From contig JACNFY010000016.1 of NCBI GenBank assembly GCA_014384375.1, positions 1-60,655 of the forward strand: 60,655 nucleotides of DNA, read 5' to 3'. A program made the translations under genes and the position numbers. The notes beneath the pieces were generated by a model that had not been told where the DNA came from, did no database searches, and saw only the letters and a program-made list of their open reading frames with translations. Positions 29,238 to 39,155 of the stretch are shown piece by piece; positions within the stretch are counted from its first letter, which is position 1, and each line of letters begins with the position of its first letter. This stretch comes from Nanobdellati archaeon (lineage in GTDB: Archaea > Nanobdellota > Nanobdellia > Woesearchaeales > GCA-2686295).

Positions 29238-29646
29238 AGTAGGAAGATTGTGTATTAAAACAGCAGGAAGAGATGCAGGACTAAAAGGTGTCGTAGTTGA
29301 TGTTCTCGATAACAAATTTGTTTTAATAGACGGTCAGACTAGAAGGAGAAAATGTAACATAAAGCATTTAGAACCTTTAAAGGAAACTATTAAGCTGAAA
29401 AAGAAAGCCTCTCATAAAGAGGTTGTTACAGCATTTAAGAAGTTGAAAATAGAAATAAAAGAAACAAAACCAAAGAAACCCTCAGAGAAACCAAAGAGAT
29501 TGAAAAAAGAGAAGATAAAGTTAACAGAAGAAGACGTGAAAGCTACAGAAATACCTGTCAAAAAAGAAACTAAAAAAACAAAGAAAGAATTAAAAGAGAA
29601 AAAATTAGTTTTTAAAGGAAAAACTGGAAAAAAAGAAAACAACTAA
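29230..29646 (+). CDS. rpl14e: Ribosomal protein eL14 with long charged tail (likely TTG start at 29230)
   Basis: LFEVGRLCIKTAGRDAGLKGVVVDVLDNKFVLIDG; SD ggaggcgat. Confidence 0.9.
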   Translation: MFEVGRLCIKTAGRDAGLKGVVVDVLDNKFVLIDGQTRRRKCNIKHLEPLKETIKLKKKASHKEVVTAFKKLKIEIKETKPKKPSEKPKRLKKEKIKLTEEDVKATEIPVKKETKKTKKELKEKKLVFKGKTGKKENN

Positions 29647-29653
29647 GAAATAA

Positions 29654-30259
29654 TTATTTTTTTCTTTTTTTTGTAATATACTGACTGGCGCCTTTCTCCA
29701 AGTCCATCAATTCTTGGTCGAGTTTTGAAAGACTGTGTTTTTTCTTTTTGTGTTCTCTTGCTAGCTTAAGAATTTTTTTAACAGCATCTTCTGGTGTTTT
29801 TGCACCGATTATTTTTTGCGTTTTCCTTTTATCAAGATATTTATCTGCCACATATTCCGCTATCCCTCCACTAGGAGTTAAAGCAACTAATGGTTTATTT
29901 AGAATATAACCATACGTTATTTCATTTAACGTACCAGCGCCTCCTTCAACAATTATTGCGCCGTCTGAAGTGTTAAGGTTAATAGAGTTTCTGGACCAAC
30001 CAATACCTGTGGCTATAACTACATCAGCATACTTATTAACTAAGTTAGTAGTTTCCCAAGGGAGTATACCAACAGTTAAGCCTCCTGCTTTTTTAGCTCC
30101 TTTGAGAGCTGCTTCCATGACTCCTTTACCACCGCCAGTTACAACTGTACAACTTTTTTTTGCAAGCTCCTCTCCAACTTTTTCAGCCATTTGATATGCC
30201 TTTTTTGAACATATTGATTTGCTTGATCCTAAAACAGCAATCTGGATTTTTTTAGTCAT
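29654..30259 (-). CDS. LOG/TIGR00725-family Rossmann nucleotide-binding protein
   Basis: GGGKGVMEAALKGA...GGAGTLNEI. Confidence 0.85.
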   Translation of the reverse strand: MTKKIQIAVLGSSKSICSKKAYQMAEKVGEELAKKSCTVVTGGGKGVMEAALKGAKKAGGLTVGILPWETTNLVNKYADVVIATGIGWSRNSINLNTSDGAIIVEGGAGTLNEITYGYILNKPLVALTPSGGIAEYVADKYLDKRKTQKIIGAKTPEDAVKKILKLAREHKKKKHSLSKLDQELMDLEKGASQYITKKRKK

Positions 30260-30263
30260 ATAA

Positions 30264-31931
30264 TCACCTCATCACTTCCATTAGATCAGTAAGATTGAGT
30301 TCGAAAGCAGATACAGGCATTTCTATTCCGAAATTTTCAAGTATTTCAGGATTTATTTCTCCAATATAAGCTACGGCTTTGGTTTTGATATAAACTCTTC
30401 CAACTCTCCCTTTTATGAACGAGTTATGGTGAGTTTCTTCAATTGAATAATCAAGTCCTAGAGTTCTCATCAGGAAGTCTAGCGCCTGTTTTGCTTCTGT
30501 GAAACCAGCATTCTTGTCTGCTTTTGCCCACGCTAACCTTGTTGGGTTTTTTGTTTTTGTCTCTGTTTTTTGATCAAACAGGACAACTTCTCCAATCTCG
30601 AAAATTTCTTGAGGATATTCTTTATTGGTGTTTTTGCTTAGGAATTCCATGAGACAAGGAATTATCCACGTCCTGAAAACAAACCAATTCTTTGAGACAG
30701 GGTTGTCAACTTCAATAACTTTCATATCTTTAAGATTCATCTTTTTGATAAGTGTTTCTTTGTTTGTGAGTGTGTAGGAAAGGATTTCCTGAGTACCTAA
30801 TCCTAACATGATATTAATAATTTCCTTAGCAAACCAGTTAATCTGTACAATACCTTGCTCTGTAATCATTTCAGGGCTTCTGGGTTCAATGTTGTTGTAT
30901 CCGTATCTTATAGTTACATCTTCTCCAACATCTACGGCGTGCATGATATCTTGTCTGTAAGCGGGATATTCCAAATATAATGTGTTTCTTTTTTCTTTAA
31001 CAACAAGGTAGTTTGCTTCATTTAGTAAGTTAACAATTCTCTTTTTTCCGATATTCAAACCAATTCTGTTTTCTATGTATTTCCAATCAACCTTGATCTT
31101 TTTAGGTCTTAAATTTGGCGTAACTATTTTTTTATTAAGATAAGCAACCTTTACTGTTTCGAGTTTTCCACCCCTATCAACAAGCGCAGCTACAAGGATA
31201 TTGAGTGCAGGCATCAAGTATTTCAGGGTAAAACCACTACATTCGATAAATACATCTTTTGTTTTCTCATCGATTTTTCCTGTATAATTGGAATTAATAA
31301 TTGGCGGCATAGATAATACTTCTCCAGTAGCGTCAATGAATATAGGGTACTTATTGTAACCATCAAGCAGAGAGCCATACTCTTTCCCTTTAGGATGTCT
31401 TCTAAGGATTTGATTTAGGTCCATCTTCTCTCTGAATTCAAGAGGTATGAACTTAATCTCGTTTGATTTGAAAGCTTTATATGTTATAGGAGGAGTAATT
31501 TTATGAAGGTCATACACACCTATAGCTGTCTCTTTTCTTTTGCTGCCGAACGTCTCACACACTTTTTCCTGTAGCTGTATCATCTGAGATAATACCTCAG
31601 GAGTTATTTTCAAGTCTCGAATGACAGCACAGACAGTCATAGGCCTTATGTTTTTAAGATTATTATCGACTTTTACAATAATCCCAGAATCTTTGAGTTT
31701 TCCGTAAGAAGCATTCTTTTTTCCGTATTTTGTCTTAATCTCTCTGGCAATTCCTTCAGCAGACCACAAGTCTGGTCTATTAGTATCTGCAATCTCAATT
31801 TTTAGCAGATTATTATCAGCAGATTCTAACTCTCCTTTAACAAGCATCAAATCTTCTTCCAACTCTTTCAACGAAAGTTTTTTTCCAATCAGTTCAAATA
31901 AGTCTTTTTTTGAAACTTCAATAGTTGGCAT
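30264..31931 (-). CDS. pheT: Phenylalanyl-tRNA synthetase beta subunit
   Basis: MPTIEVSKKDLFELIG start; archaeal PheT. Confidence 0.95.
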   Translation of the reverse strand: MPTIEVSKKDLFELIGKKLSLKELEEDLMLVKGELESADNNLLKIEIADTNRPDLWSAEGIAREIKTKYGKKNASYGKLKDSGIIVKVDNNLKNIRPMTVCAVIRDLKITPEVLSQMIQLQEKVCETFGSKRKETAIGVYDLHKITPPITYKAFKSNEIKFIPLEFREKMDLNQILRRHPKGKEYGSLLDGYNKYPIFIDATGEVLSMPPIINSNYTGKIDEKTKDVFIECSGFTLKYLMPALNILVAALVDRGGKLETVKVAYLNKKIVTPNLRPKKIKVDWKYIENRIGLNIGKKRIVNLLNEANYLVVKEKRNTLYLEYPAYRQDIMHAVDVGEDVTIRYGYNNIEPRSPEMITEQGIVQINWFAKEIINIMLGLGTQEILSYTLTNKETLIKKMNLKDMKVIEVDNPVSKNWFVFRTWIIPCLMEFLSKNTNKEYPQEIFEIGEVVLFDQKTETKTKNPTRLAWAKADKNAGFTEAKQALDFLMRTLGLDYSIEETHHNSFIKGRVGRVYIKTKAVAYIGEINPEILENFGIEMPVSAFELNLTDLMEVMR

Positions 31932-33451
31932 TATAACACCTTCTTGCAAAATCTTAAAAAGTCAAGTTTATAACTGAAAAGGTCTCTTATATCCTCGATA
32001 CCTAATTTGAGCATTGCCAGTCTATCAATTCCAAATCCCCAAGCTATAACAGGTTCTTTTATTCCTAATGGTTCTGTCATTTCAGGTCTGAAAATACCAG
32101 CTCCTGCTAGTTCCATCCATCCAAAGTCTGGGTGCTTAGCAGATATTTGAACAGATGGCTCTGTGAATGGAAAATAGTCTGGAAAGAATTTAACCTCTTT
32201 TGCTCCAGTCATTTCTATTGTGAAATCTTTCAGTATGCCCAATAAGTCTCTAAATGAAAGGTCTTTTCCAACAACGAATCCCCCTAATTGATTGAACTCT
32301 ACTCCATGAGTCGCATCAATTACATCAGGTCTATAACATCTTACAAGGCTAAAATATTTTCCTGGTATTTTAACTCCTTTTGCAAGGAATCTTGGAGAGA
32401 TTGCTGTGTCATGGGCTCTTGGCATTAATTGTGAAGCAGTCTTTTCACTCCATTCATAATTCCATCCTGTTGAGTTGGTTTCTCCACCATTTTCATGTGC
32501 TGATTTTACTGCTTGAATGATTTTCTTTGCTGGTAATGTGCCTGTTTTGGGTTCTTTTATCCTATAAGCAGCAGACCAAGTCCTAGCAGGATGACCTTGT
32601 GGTTGATACAGAGCATCGAAATTATAGAACTCGAGCTCTATTATCGGACCACTCATCTCAACAAAGCCCATAGAGACAACTTTTTCCCGCACCTTATCTA
32701 TGAATTCAGAATATGGTTGTCTCTTACCGGCGAATATCTTCGGAACATTTATAGAGATGTCATATGCTCTGAACTTTTTTTTCTTCCAAGAACCTTTTTT
32801 TAGCATTTCATGTGTTAATTTGTCAACACGCTCTTTTTCGGAAACACCTATTTTTAGAACTTTTTTCCCTAGCTTTGTCAGAGATACTTTCTTGATTTTT
32901 TTAACTTTTTTTTTAAGAATTTTCTTTCTCTTTATCAAATTGTCAAATGAAAATTTCTCCTCAGGATCTAAAGAGCTCACTTCAAATGGAAATTCTTTCT
33001 TAAGAAACTGTTCCTCCAAAAATTCTTTCTCCAATAGTTTTTTACCCTCCTCTGTTAGTTTGACTTTTAATCCTCCGTCTTTTTCAACTATGACTGCTGC
33101 TTTCTTCTTCAAAGCACCTATGCAAACGTTAACTTCATCATTTTCTAGGCTTGCTAGTTTCTGGATTTCATTAACATTGGTTTCTCTGGAACTTGCTTGG
33201 AGGAATCTTCTTTCAGGAAGACCTTCCCTTGCATACTTCCTGCCATTTTCATCTAAGAATATTAATTCTTTTACTTTTTTCTTTATATTCACTAATTTTT
33301 TATTATATAACCATTGAACACCTCTGGTAGTTTCTACTTCTTTTAATGAGGATTTCTTTGCTAACTTAGAAATTGTTATACCATCAGATATATTTGGGAG
33401 AACTTTCCTTTCAAAAGAGTGCAATTTATCCAATATATTGTTGACGTTCAT
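31931..33451 (-). CDS. pheS: Phenylalanyl-tRNA synthetase alpha subunit
   Basis: Class II motifs (HDTAISPRFL, AGIFRPEM, GFGIDRLAML). Confidence 0.96.
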   Translation of the reverse strand: MNVNNILDKLHSFERKVLPNISDGITISKLAKKSSLKEVETTRGVQWLYNKKLVNIKKKVKELIFLDENGRKYAREGLPERRFLQASSRETNVNEIQKLASLENDEVNVCIGALKKKAAVIVEKDGGLKVKLTEEGKKLLEKEFLEEQFLKKEFPFEVSSLDPEEKFSFDNLIKRKKILKKKVKKIKKVSLTKLGKKVLKIGVSEKERVDKLTHEMLKKGSWKKKKFRAYDISINVPKIFAGKRQPYSEFIDKVREKVVSMGFVEMSGPIIELEFYNFDALYQPQGHPARTWSAAYRIKEPKTGTLPAKKIIQAVKSAHENGGETNSTGWNYEWSEKTASQLMPRAHDTAISPRFLAKGVKIPGKYFSLVRCYRPDVIDATHGVEFNQLGGFVVGKDLSFRDLLGILKDFTIEMTGAKEVKFFPDYFPFTEPSVQISAKHPDFGWMELAGAGIFRPEMTEPLGIKEPVIAWGFGIDRLAMLKLGIEDIRDLFSYKLDFLRFCKKVL

Positions 33452-33534
33452 GTTCTTTATTCGATTATTGAGAGTAGTATATAAATTTTATTAATTGATT
33501 ACTGTATAGAAACGTAATAGAGAAAAAGAAAAAA

Positions 33535-34341
33535 TTAAGCCTTTATAGGCTTCATAACTTTCCAGGCAAGTTCAAACAAATCTTCAAGTGCAGATGAAAA
33601 GAAAGGAGTGTTTATCCATATACCTATGTCATAGGTTGGGTGGACTTCTGAGTCATTCATCACCATAAATACAATCTCTTTTCCATCTACAACTATGAAT
33701 CTTGCTTTTTTATCAGTGTGCTTAACTTCTGCAACTCCTTGAACTAGTTTTGCAGCTTCCATTGACTCTTTGGTTAGAGGAGCCGCAATCCTTATCTTTA
33801 CACCCCTCTTCTTTACTTCTTCAAACACAGGCATTAATCCCTCAACTTTTCTCATCAAACCCTGAGCTGTTGTCATTATTGTAACTGTTTTCTCTGCATT
33901 TTTTATTGTTAATTCAAGGTGGTTGTATAAGTTATGTCTTCCTCTTAGAGAACCAGAGATGTCTGAAGGTTCTATAAGCTCAACACCTTGTGTATGTAGG
34001 GAATTAAGCTCAGTTATGACATCTGTGTTTTTCAAGTTTTCTAGCTTGCTCACTTGTTTCTCTGCTATAGTCTTAACGTTTTTCTTTACCCTTTCAACAA
34101 CTTCTTTTGGTGGGACTGCTAAGTACTTTATTGGTTTTCCTATCTTCATTACTACAAATCCTTTTTTTTCTAGGCTTTCTAGTACGTCGTAGCTTCTGCT
34201 TCTTGGCACGTTTGCTATGTCGCTTAGTTCTCCTGCTGTGCTTACTCCTCTTGATAGAAGAGCAGTCCAAATCTTTACCTCATATAAATTAAGTGAGAAA
34301 TACCTTCTCAACTGGCTTAGAAACTCTTCTTTAACTATCAT
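33535..34341 (-). CDS. TrmB-family transcriptional regulator (copy 2)
   Basis: Same wHTH as 7306-8115 and paralogous C-terminal domain. Confidence 0.92.
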   Translation of the reverse strand: MIVKEEFLSQLRRYFSLNLYEVKIWTALLSRGVSTAGELSDIANVPRSRSYDVLESLEKKGFVVMKIGKPIKYLAVPPKEVVERVKKNVKTIAEKQVSKLENLKNTDVITELNSLHTQGVELIEPSDISGSLRGRHNLYNHLELTIKNAEKTVTIMTTAQGLMRKVEGLMPVFEEVKKRGVKIRIAAPLTKESMEAAKLVQGVAEVKHTDKKARFIVVDGKEIVFMVMNDSEVHPTYDIGIWINTPFFSSALEDLFELAWKVMKPIKA

Positions 34342-34396
34342 TTATTTTACCTCCTAAAAAGTAGGACTAATCACCCCTTTTTAATATTGAAAACGC

Positions 34397-34421
34397 ATAA
34401 CTACTATATATATGTTACTAT
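34397..34421 (-). promoter_or_regulatory. Candidate TrmB operator: direct repeat ATAGTAAC-atatat-ATAGTAGTTAT over a TATA-like sequence
   Basis: Related ATAGTAGTAAC at 7291-7301 and AGTAGTTAT (rc of 7225-7233) upstream of TrmB copy 1. Confidence 0.4.
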
Positions 34422-34485
34422 TTTTTACGCTTTCCCAATAGTCAAAAAGTATTGTTTTTAAAAAAGTTTTGCTTATCAGAATTAT

Positions 34486-35310
34486 TTAAAACTTCTTTAC
34501 GACGACAAAGTATTCATTTGGAACCTCAAATTCCTTATAGAAAAAACCCTGTTTTTTTATGAAATTAATAAGCCATTTTCTTTTAGATTTAGCTATTTTT
34601 TTACCCCCGCCCAAACTTATTTTAGAAAAAGAAAAAACCAGCCAATTTGCGTTTATATTTTCTATCAAATTTTTAGAAATATTTTTTTCCCTAACTTCAA
34701 GGGAATCAAGTGTTTTAAAAAGAAAACAAATCTCTGCTTTTATGTTCTTTACTTTGTTATGCTCACTAACAAGATCAATCTGAATGGTTTTTCCATGTAT
34801 TCTAGTTTTTGCAAAGAGTTTTTGTATGAATTCAAGATCTTTCGAGGATATATCAGATGCTATATAGTTTGGTTTATATCCAAGCCACAAATAGCTTATA
34901 GGATTAAGACCACACGCAAGATCAAGAATTGTTTTTTGTTTTCCTGTAATCCTTAATATTTTCTCATAAACCTCATCATAGAACGGAAGTCTTTCCTTTG
35001 TTGATTTGTGCAGATTTAGTATCTTTGATATAATTTCTTCTTGATTATCCTTGCTGATTTCAGATAACAGTTTTTCTTTTTTAGAATAATTCTTCTCTAT
35101 GAATACTCCATAGATTTCCCTTAACTTTTTTCTGACTTCTTTTAATGTTCTTTTATATTCCTCACTCCTTTTATTGAACTCTTTAAGCTCTAATCTTTTC
35201 TTTATTTTTTTATTCTTCTCAAAATAATTTTCAAGTTGTTCTTTTACAAATTTCTTATTCAGATTCCTCAATTCTTTCTTAGATAGTATATCTTTAACTA
35301 AGCTTTCCAT
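34486..35310 (-). CDS. FmrO/Rmt-like rRNA methyltransferase (aminoglycoside-resistance 16S m7G1405 MTase superfamily)
   Basis: LHKSTKERLPFYDEVYEKI...ILDLACGLNPISYLWLG..YIASDIS matches the ArmA/RmtB/FmrO signature by recall. Confidence 0.75.
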   Translation of the reverse strand: MESLVKDILSKKELRNLNKKFVKEQLENYFEKNKKIKKRLELKEFNKRSEEYKRTLKEVRKKLREIYGVFIEKNYSKKEKLLSEISKDNQEEIISKILNLHKSTKERLPFYDEVYEKILRITGKQKTILDLACGLNPISYLWLGYKPNYIASDISSKDLEFIQKLFAKTRIHGKTIQIDLVSEHNKVKNIKAEICFLFKTLDSLEVREKNISKNLIENINANWLVFSFSKISLGGGKKIAKSKRKWLINFIKKQGFFYKEFEVPNEYFVVVKKF

Positions 35311-36347
35311 CTTAGAATTCCTGCTATTCCAGAAAGAGAATCCAGACTTTTTTGAGCTTCATCAGAACTAATAATATGGACTCTTCCATCCATCTTCTCA
35401 CAACTCAACATTATTTTTTCCAATTCTTCATACTTGTTTTTCCCCCTACACTTCTGCAAGAATGAATGACTGACTAATAAGTCACTTACAGCTCCGAAAA
35501 GAACTTTTTCCTTTGTTTCCTCAAAACCATAACATGCAGAGTCGTTTGACACTCCTTGAAAAAGCTTATCAACTAGCTTTGACTCTTGAGCAGCCCTGTT
35601 TTGCTCCAACACTTTCTGGAGTTCATCTCTTTTCATAAGTTCTGCTAAAGCTCTTTCAGTAGCCTGTGAAACAGTAGCAAGAACAATTTTCTTTTTCAAG
35701 TCTTCAGGAATCACTTTCATAAGGTTTTCTTTCCAGAAACCAGGACTTGCTAGGATTATGTTATTTATCTCTCTTGATTTGTCATATTCAACTATTTTTT
35801 TACTAATCTCATTATAGAAATCATCCTTTGAGATATGTTTTTCTTCTTTTTTCTGTACATCTCCCGCTATTTTTCCAAGGATGCTATATCCGTATCTTTT
35901 TAGTTTTGCAAAATAAGCTTCTTCTCTGTCAAAAACAACCATTAATATGTTGATAGGTGGCCCTTTTGATGCTTCTTCAATTTTTTGTAATTGGTAATTT
36001 AACCATTTGTTTTTTATAATTGTAAAAACAGAATTAACTTCCAAATTAAAGCTGTGATGATCATTTCTGGCAACCTCTTCAGGTCCTTCAATTATTGTTC
36101 CTAGAACTCTGAGTATTTCAGAGTTTTCAGAAATCTCTGTTTTTTCAACTTTTATTGATAAGAAAATCGATTTTCTGACAACTTTTATATTCCTATCTGA
36201 GGAGTCTCCTATCTTTATCTTTCTCTCTGTTTTTCCTTTTACGATATCATTTGGTTCTATAACCTGGTTAAGAACCCATATATCATCAAGATTTTCTATT
36301 TTAAGAGTTAATTCTTGTTTTTTGAGGTTTTTCTTTGTTATTTTCAT
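35298..36347 (-). CDS. pelA: mRNA surveillance protein Pelota
   Basis: Pelota N-domain, ASPGFWKENL, C-terminal SSDEAQKSLDSLSGIAGILRW. Confidence 0.95.
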   Translation of the reverse strand: MKITKKNLKKQELTLKIENLDDIWVLNQVIEPNDIVKGKTERKIKIGDSSDRNIKVVRKSIFLSIKVEKTEISENSEILRVLGTIIEGPEEVARNDHHSFNLEVNSVFTIIKNKWLNYQLQKIEEASKGPPINILMVVFDREEAYFAKLKRYGYSILGKIAGDVQKKEEKHISKDDFYNEISKKIVEYDKSREINNIILASPGFWKENLMKVIPEDLKKKIVLATVSQATERALAELMKRDELQKVLEQNRAAQESKLVDKLFQGVSNDSACYGFEETKEKVLFGAVSDLLVSHSFLQKCRGKNKYEELEKIMLSCEKMDGRVHIISSDEAQKSLDSLSGIAGILRWKA

Positions 36348-36432
36348 GCTTGGAAAAAGTCAGGTAACATGCTTTAAATGTTTTATTAAAAAACCAATAA
36401 ATTTATATATATTGTATACAGTATTTCAGTAT

Positions 36433-37620
36433 ATGCTAAGAAGAGGACAACAACCAGCCGCGTCAGGAGCAGCAGTTCTTGTGATTATAATTACTGCTAT
36501 TTTAATTTTATATATTCTGTTTTTACCACCTGAAGATAGAGCTGAGTTGCTTGGTGAGGAAAACAAGACTGAAGATAAATATAAAACCCCTTCAGGCTTT
36601 AACGAAACCTTGCTTCGTGAGCATATCGGTAGATTAGATTATTTAAAATTTGATTATCGGGAACACGATATTCCTTCATTCAGAATTTATTCAGAAAAAG
36701 AAGGTACAGCAATAAAATCTATTAATTCATTGTATGTGAGGAAAAGTTTAGGAGAAGAAAAATTCTTTGATTTAAGTTTTGAAATTGAGGAGAGGTTAAC
36801 TACTAATGCTATGCTTGCTTTTAATGTTAAACGCTCTAGAGGAAGGCTTGAGCTTTATTTAAATAACGCAGAAATCTTTAACGGAGTTCTAAGTGAAGGA
36901 ACTCCTAGTCCTATTGAGCTTCCAAAAGACTTTTTGAATGACAAGAATGTTTTATCATTCAAAGTTTCTAGCCCCGGAATTGCTTTTTGGAGAAACAATG
37001 AATACTTACTGGAGAATGTTGTAATAACAGGAGATGTTCTAGACGTAACTCATAGTAGAAGTAGACAATTCTTCTATATTTCAGAAATTGAGAACCTAAA
37101 CTTAGAGTCTGTAAAGTTGAAATACTATCCCAATTGTGATATAAGATCAGTTGGGCCACTACTTATTTACTTGAATGGTGAAGAAGTCTTTTCAGGGGTT
37201 GCAGATTGTGGAATTTATAACACTTTATATGTGGATAAGAACTCGGTTTTTGAGGATAGGAACGAGTTAGAATTTGTAGCCACAGAAGGTTCTTACTTTT
37301 TTGACAGGGTTTCTGTCAGAACAGAATTGAAAGAACTTCTCTACCCTGTTTATTATTTTGAACTAGACGAAAGCTTATTCGATGATGATGAGTTGAATGA
37401 AACATTCAATGTAACTCTAAGATTAAGATTTGTGAATGAGGATGATAAGAGATTGGAGTATCTTATAAATGGAAGAAGAAAACATATAAGAACAGATGAA
37501 TTAACGTATACAGCTCGTTTAGACGATTACGTGTTGTCAGAAACTAACTCTTTAGAGATAATACCGAGGACGGTTATTGATATTGCAGAGTTGCTAGTTA
37601 CTTTAGATGAAGAAAGCTAA
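36433..37620 (+). CDS. Membrane-anchored extracytoplasmic protein, envelope cluster protein 1
   Basis: N-terminal TM (AAVLVIIITAILILYILFLPPEDRAELLG) then large beta-rich ectodomain. Confidence 0.75.
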   Translation: MLRRGQQPAASGAAVLVIIITAILILYILFLPPEDRAELLGEENKTEDKYKTPSGFNETLLREHIGRLDYLKFDYREHDIPSFRIYSEKEGTAIKSINSLYVRKSLGEEKFFDLSFEIEERLTTNAMLAFNVKRSRGRLELYLNNAEIFNGVLSEGTPSPIELPKDFLNDKNVLSFKVSSPGIAFWRNNEYLLENVVITGDVLDVTHSRSRQFFYISEIENLNLESVKLKYYPNCDIRSVGPLLIYLNGEEVFSGVADCGIYNTLYVDKNSVFEDRNELEFVATEGSYFFDRVSVRTELKELLYPVYYFELDESLFDDDELNETFNVTLRLRFVNEDDKRLEYLINGRRKHIRTDELTYTARLDDYVLSETNSLEIIPRTVIDIAELLVTLDEES

Positions 37621-37622
37621 AA

Positions 37623-39155
37623 ATGGCTGATTCTCAATCAGGAGGTGGGGCTGAAAAAGCTAGAAAAGCAAGTAACTATGCTAAAAATAAATGGGATTCA
37701 TTTGTTAATTATGCAGAGGTTTTTCCTCAAGATAAAGATTTGCATGTTTTTCTGTTTCTAATTTTTGCTTTGATACTTCATTATATTGACGGACGATTTC
37801 TTGCATTTTCTCCTGCGAGTTATTATATAATGATATTACCATACGCTATTTTAACACTTCTAGGTCTTTTCTTTGTGTTCGGATCAGGTTTTTCTTTATC
37901 TTCAGACGGAATATATATAATAGGTGTCTCTGTAGCTGCTGTTGCAATACCAAGACTGGTTGTGTGGCTAGTGTCAGATTATACAATAGGTAGCAGAGTT
38001 GCCTCTTCTGTTTTAATAGCTGCGCCTGTTTGGCTGTTGTATTTATACTCTAGTAAGAGATATTCTTCTCCAAGAGTTCGAAAGTGGGGAGGACTATATC
38101 TCTTTGTGTTTCTATTTTTTGCTTTGATTAAAATAATACCTACTTTGCCTGTAGCTACGGGGCTTTCACCAGAAGGAATAGATGTTGGCATAGCAAAGAG
38201 AGATTTAAGTGACCTCTTTAGTCCAAAGAAAGCTGGTGAAAGGCTTTTTAGTTGGCGTGACAATCTACGACAGTTTGTTAATCAGTCTCTTGGCATGGAT
38301 TACTTCACAGGTAGGGTAGAGCAGAACAAGGATGCGCCTTTAGGTGTTTATCTCGAAGACTTGAGGCCTACAGAACCTGTTTTTTATGAAGGGAATCCAA
38401 TAGTTGTTTGGGCCAACATAAGAGGCAAGAGCTTTGAAGGAGCTATTACAGTACAAAATAGTTGTTATGCTAGTCAAGCACCACAAAAAATTTCAGGAAC
38501 AGTTTATCCTCAAACTCTAGAATTGTTCTATGATGAAGCAAGCACTTTAGAATGCGCTTTTGAAAATGAAAATAGTTTACCTGAAGGTTATTACACAATA
38601 ACTTTCCAATCTACTTTTAAGTTTCCTACTTGGGGTTATATAACATACACTTTTGTTGACCAAGAAACTTGGAAGGCTTATTATTCTCAGAAAAAAGATA
38701 TTCATCGAGAATTGGATATTCCTAGAAAGACACAAGCAATATATACAAGCGGACCTGCTGCTATAGGAATAGGTTCTGGTGACATGCCAATAACTATTAA
38801 CATTGATAATCCTCGCTCGTATTTCTTTGGTACCACTCTATCAAATGCTTGGTCTCATGGAGAAATACTTAGTGTCGAGAGTTTGGAAATAAGAACTCCT
38901 CCAGAGATAACCTTTGAAAGGTGTAATCCTTCTAACTATGAGTCTGCTAACGAATCCGATTTCAATGTTTACACTTTCTCACTTGAATCTCCTGAAAAAT
39001 TTTTTACAACAGTCACATGTTGGATGACATTAGAGAATCCACAAGAGTTTTTAGGTACAAATCTCAAAGTAATGAAAACCTTTGCAGTGAGTGCAAATTA
39101 TTGGTATATCTTAGAAAAAAGTACCAGTATAAGAGTTAAGAAGTCATTAATATGA
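37623..39155 (+). CDS. Multi-TM protein with C-terminal ectodomain, envelope cluster protein 2
   Basis: Several N-terminal TMs then ~300-aa soluble domain; 2-nt spacing to upstream gene. Confidence 0.75.
   Translation: MADSQSGGGAEKARKASNYAKNKWDSFVNYAEVFPQDKDLHVFLFLIFALILHYIDGRFLAFSPASYYIMILPYAILTLLGLFFVFGSGFSLSSDGIYIIGVSVAAVAIPRLVVWLVSDYTIGSRVASSVLIAAPVWLLYLYSSKRYSSPRVRKWGGLYLFVFLFFALIKIIPTLPVATGLSPEGIDVGIAKRDLSDLFSPKKAGERLFSWRDNLRQFVNQSLGMDYFTGRVEQNKDAPLGVYLEDLRPTEPVFYEGNPIVVWANIRGKSFEGAITVQNSCYASQAPQKISGTVYPQTLELFYDEASTLECAFENENSLPEGYYTITFQSTFKFPTWGYITYTFVDQETWKAYYSQKKDIHRELDIPRKTQAIYTSGPAAIGIGSGDMPITINIDNPRSYFFGTTLSNAWSHGEILSVESLEIRTPPEITFERCNPSNYESANESDFNVYTFSLESPEKFFTTVTCWMTLENPQEFLGTNLKVMKTFAVSANYWYILEKSTSIRVKKSLI

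Noticed and set aside
32700-33317. 205-aa ORF opposite pheS
   Set aside because: Shadow frame of the K/E-rich PheS N-terminal domain.
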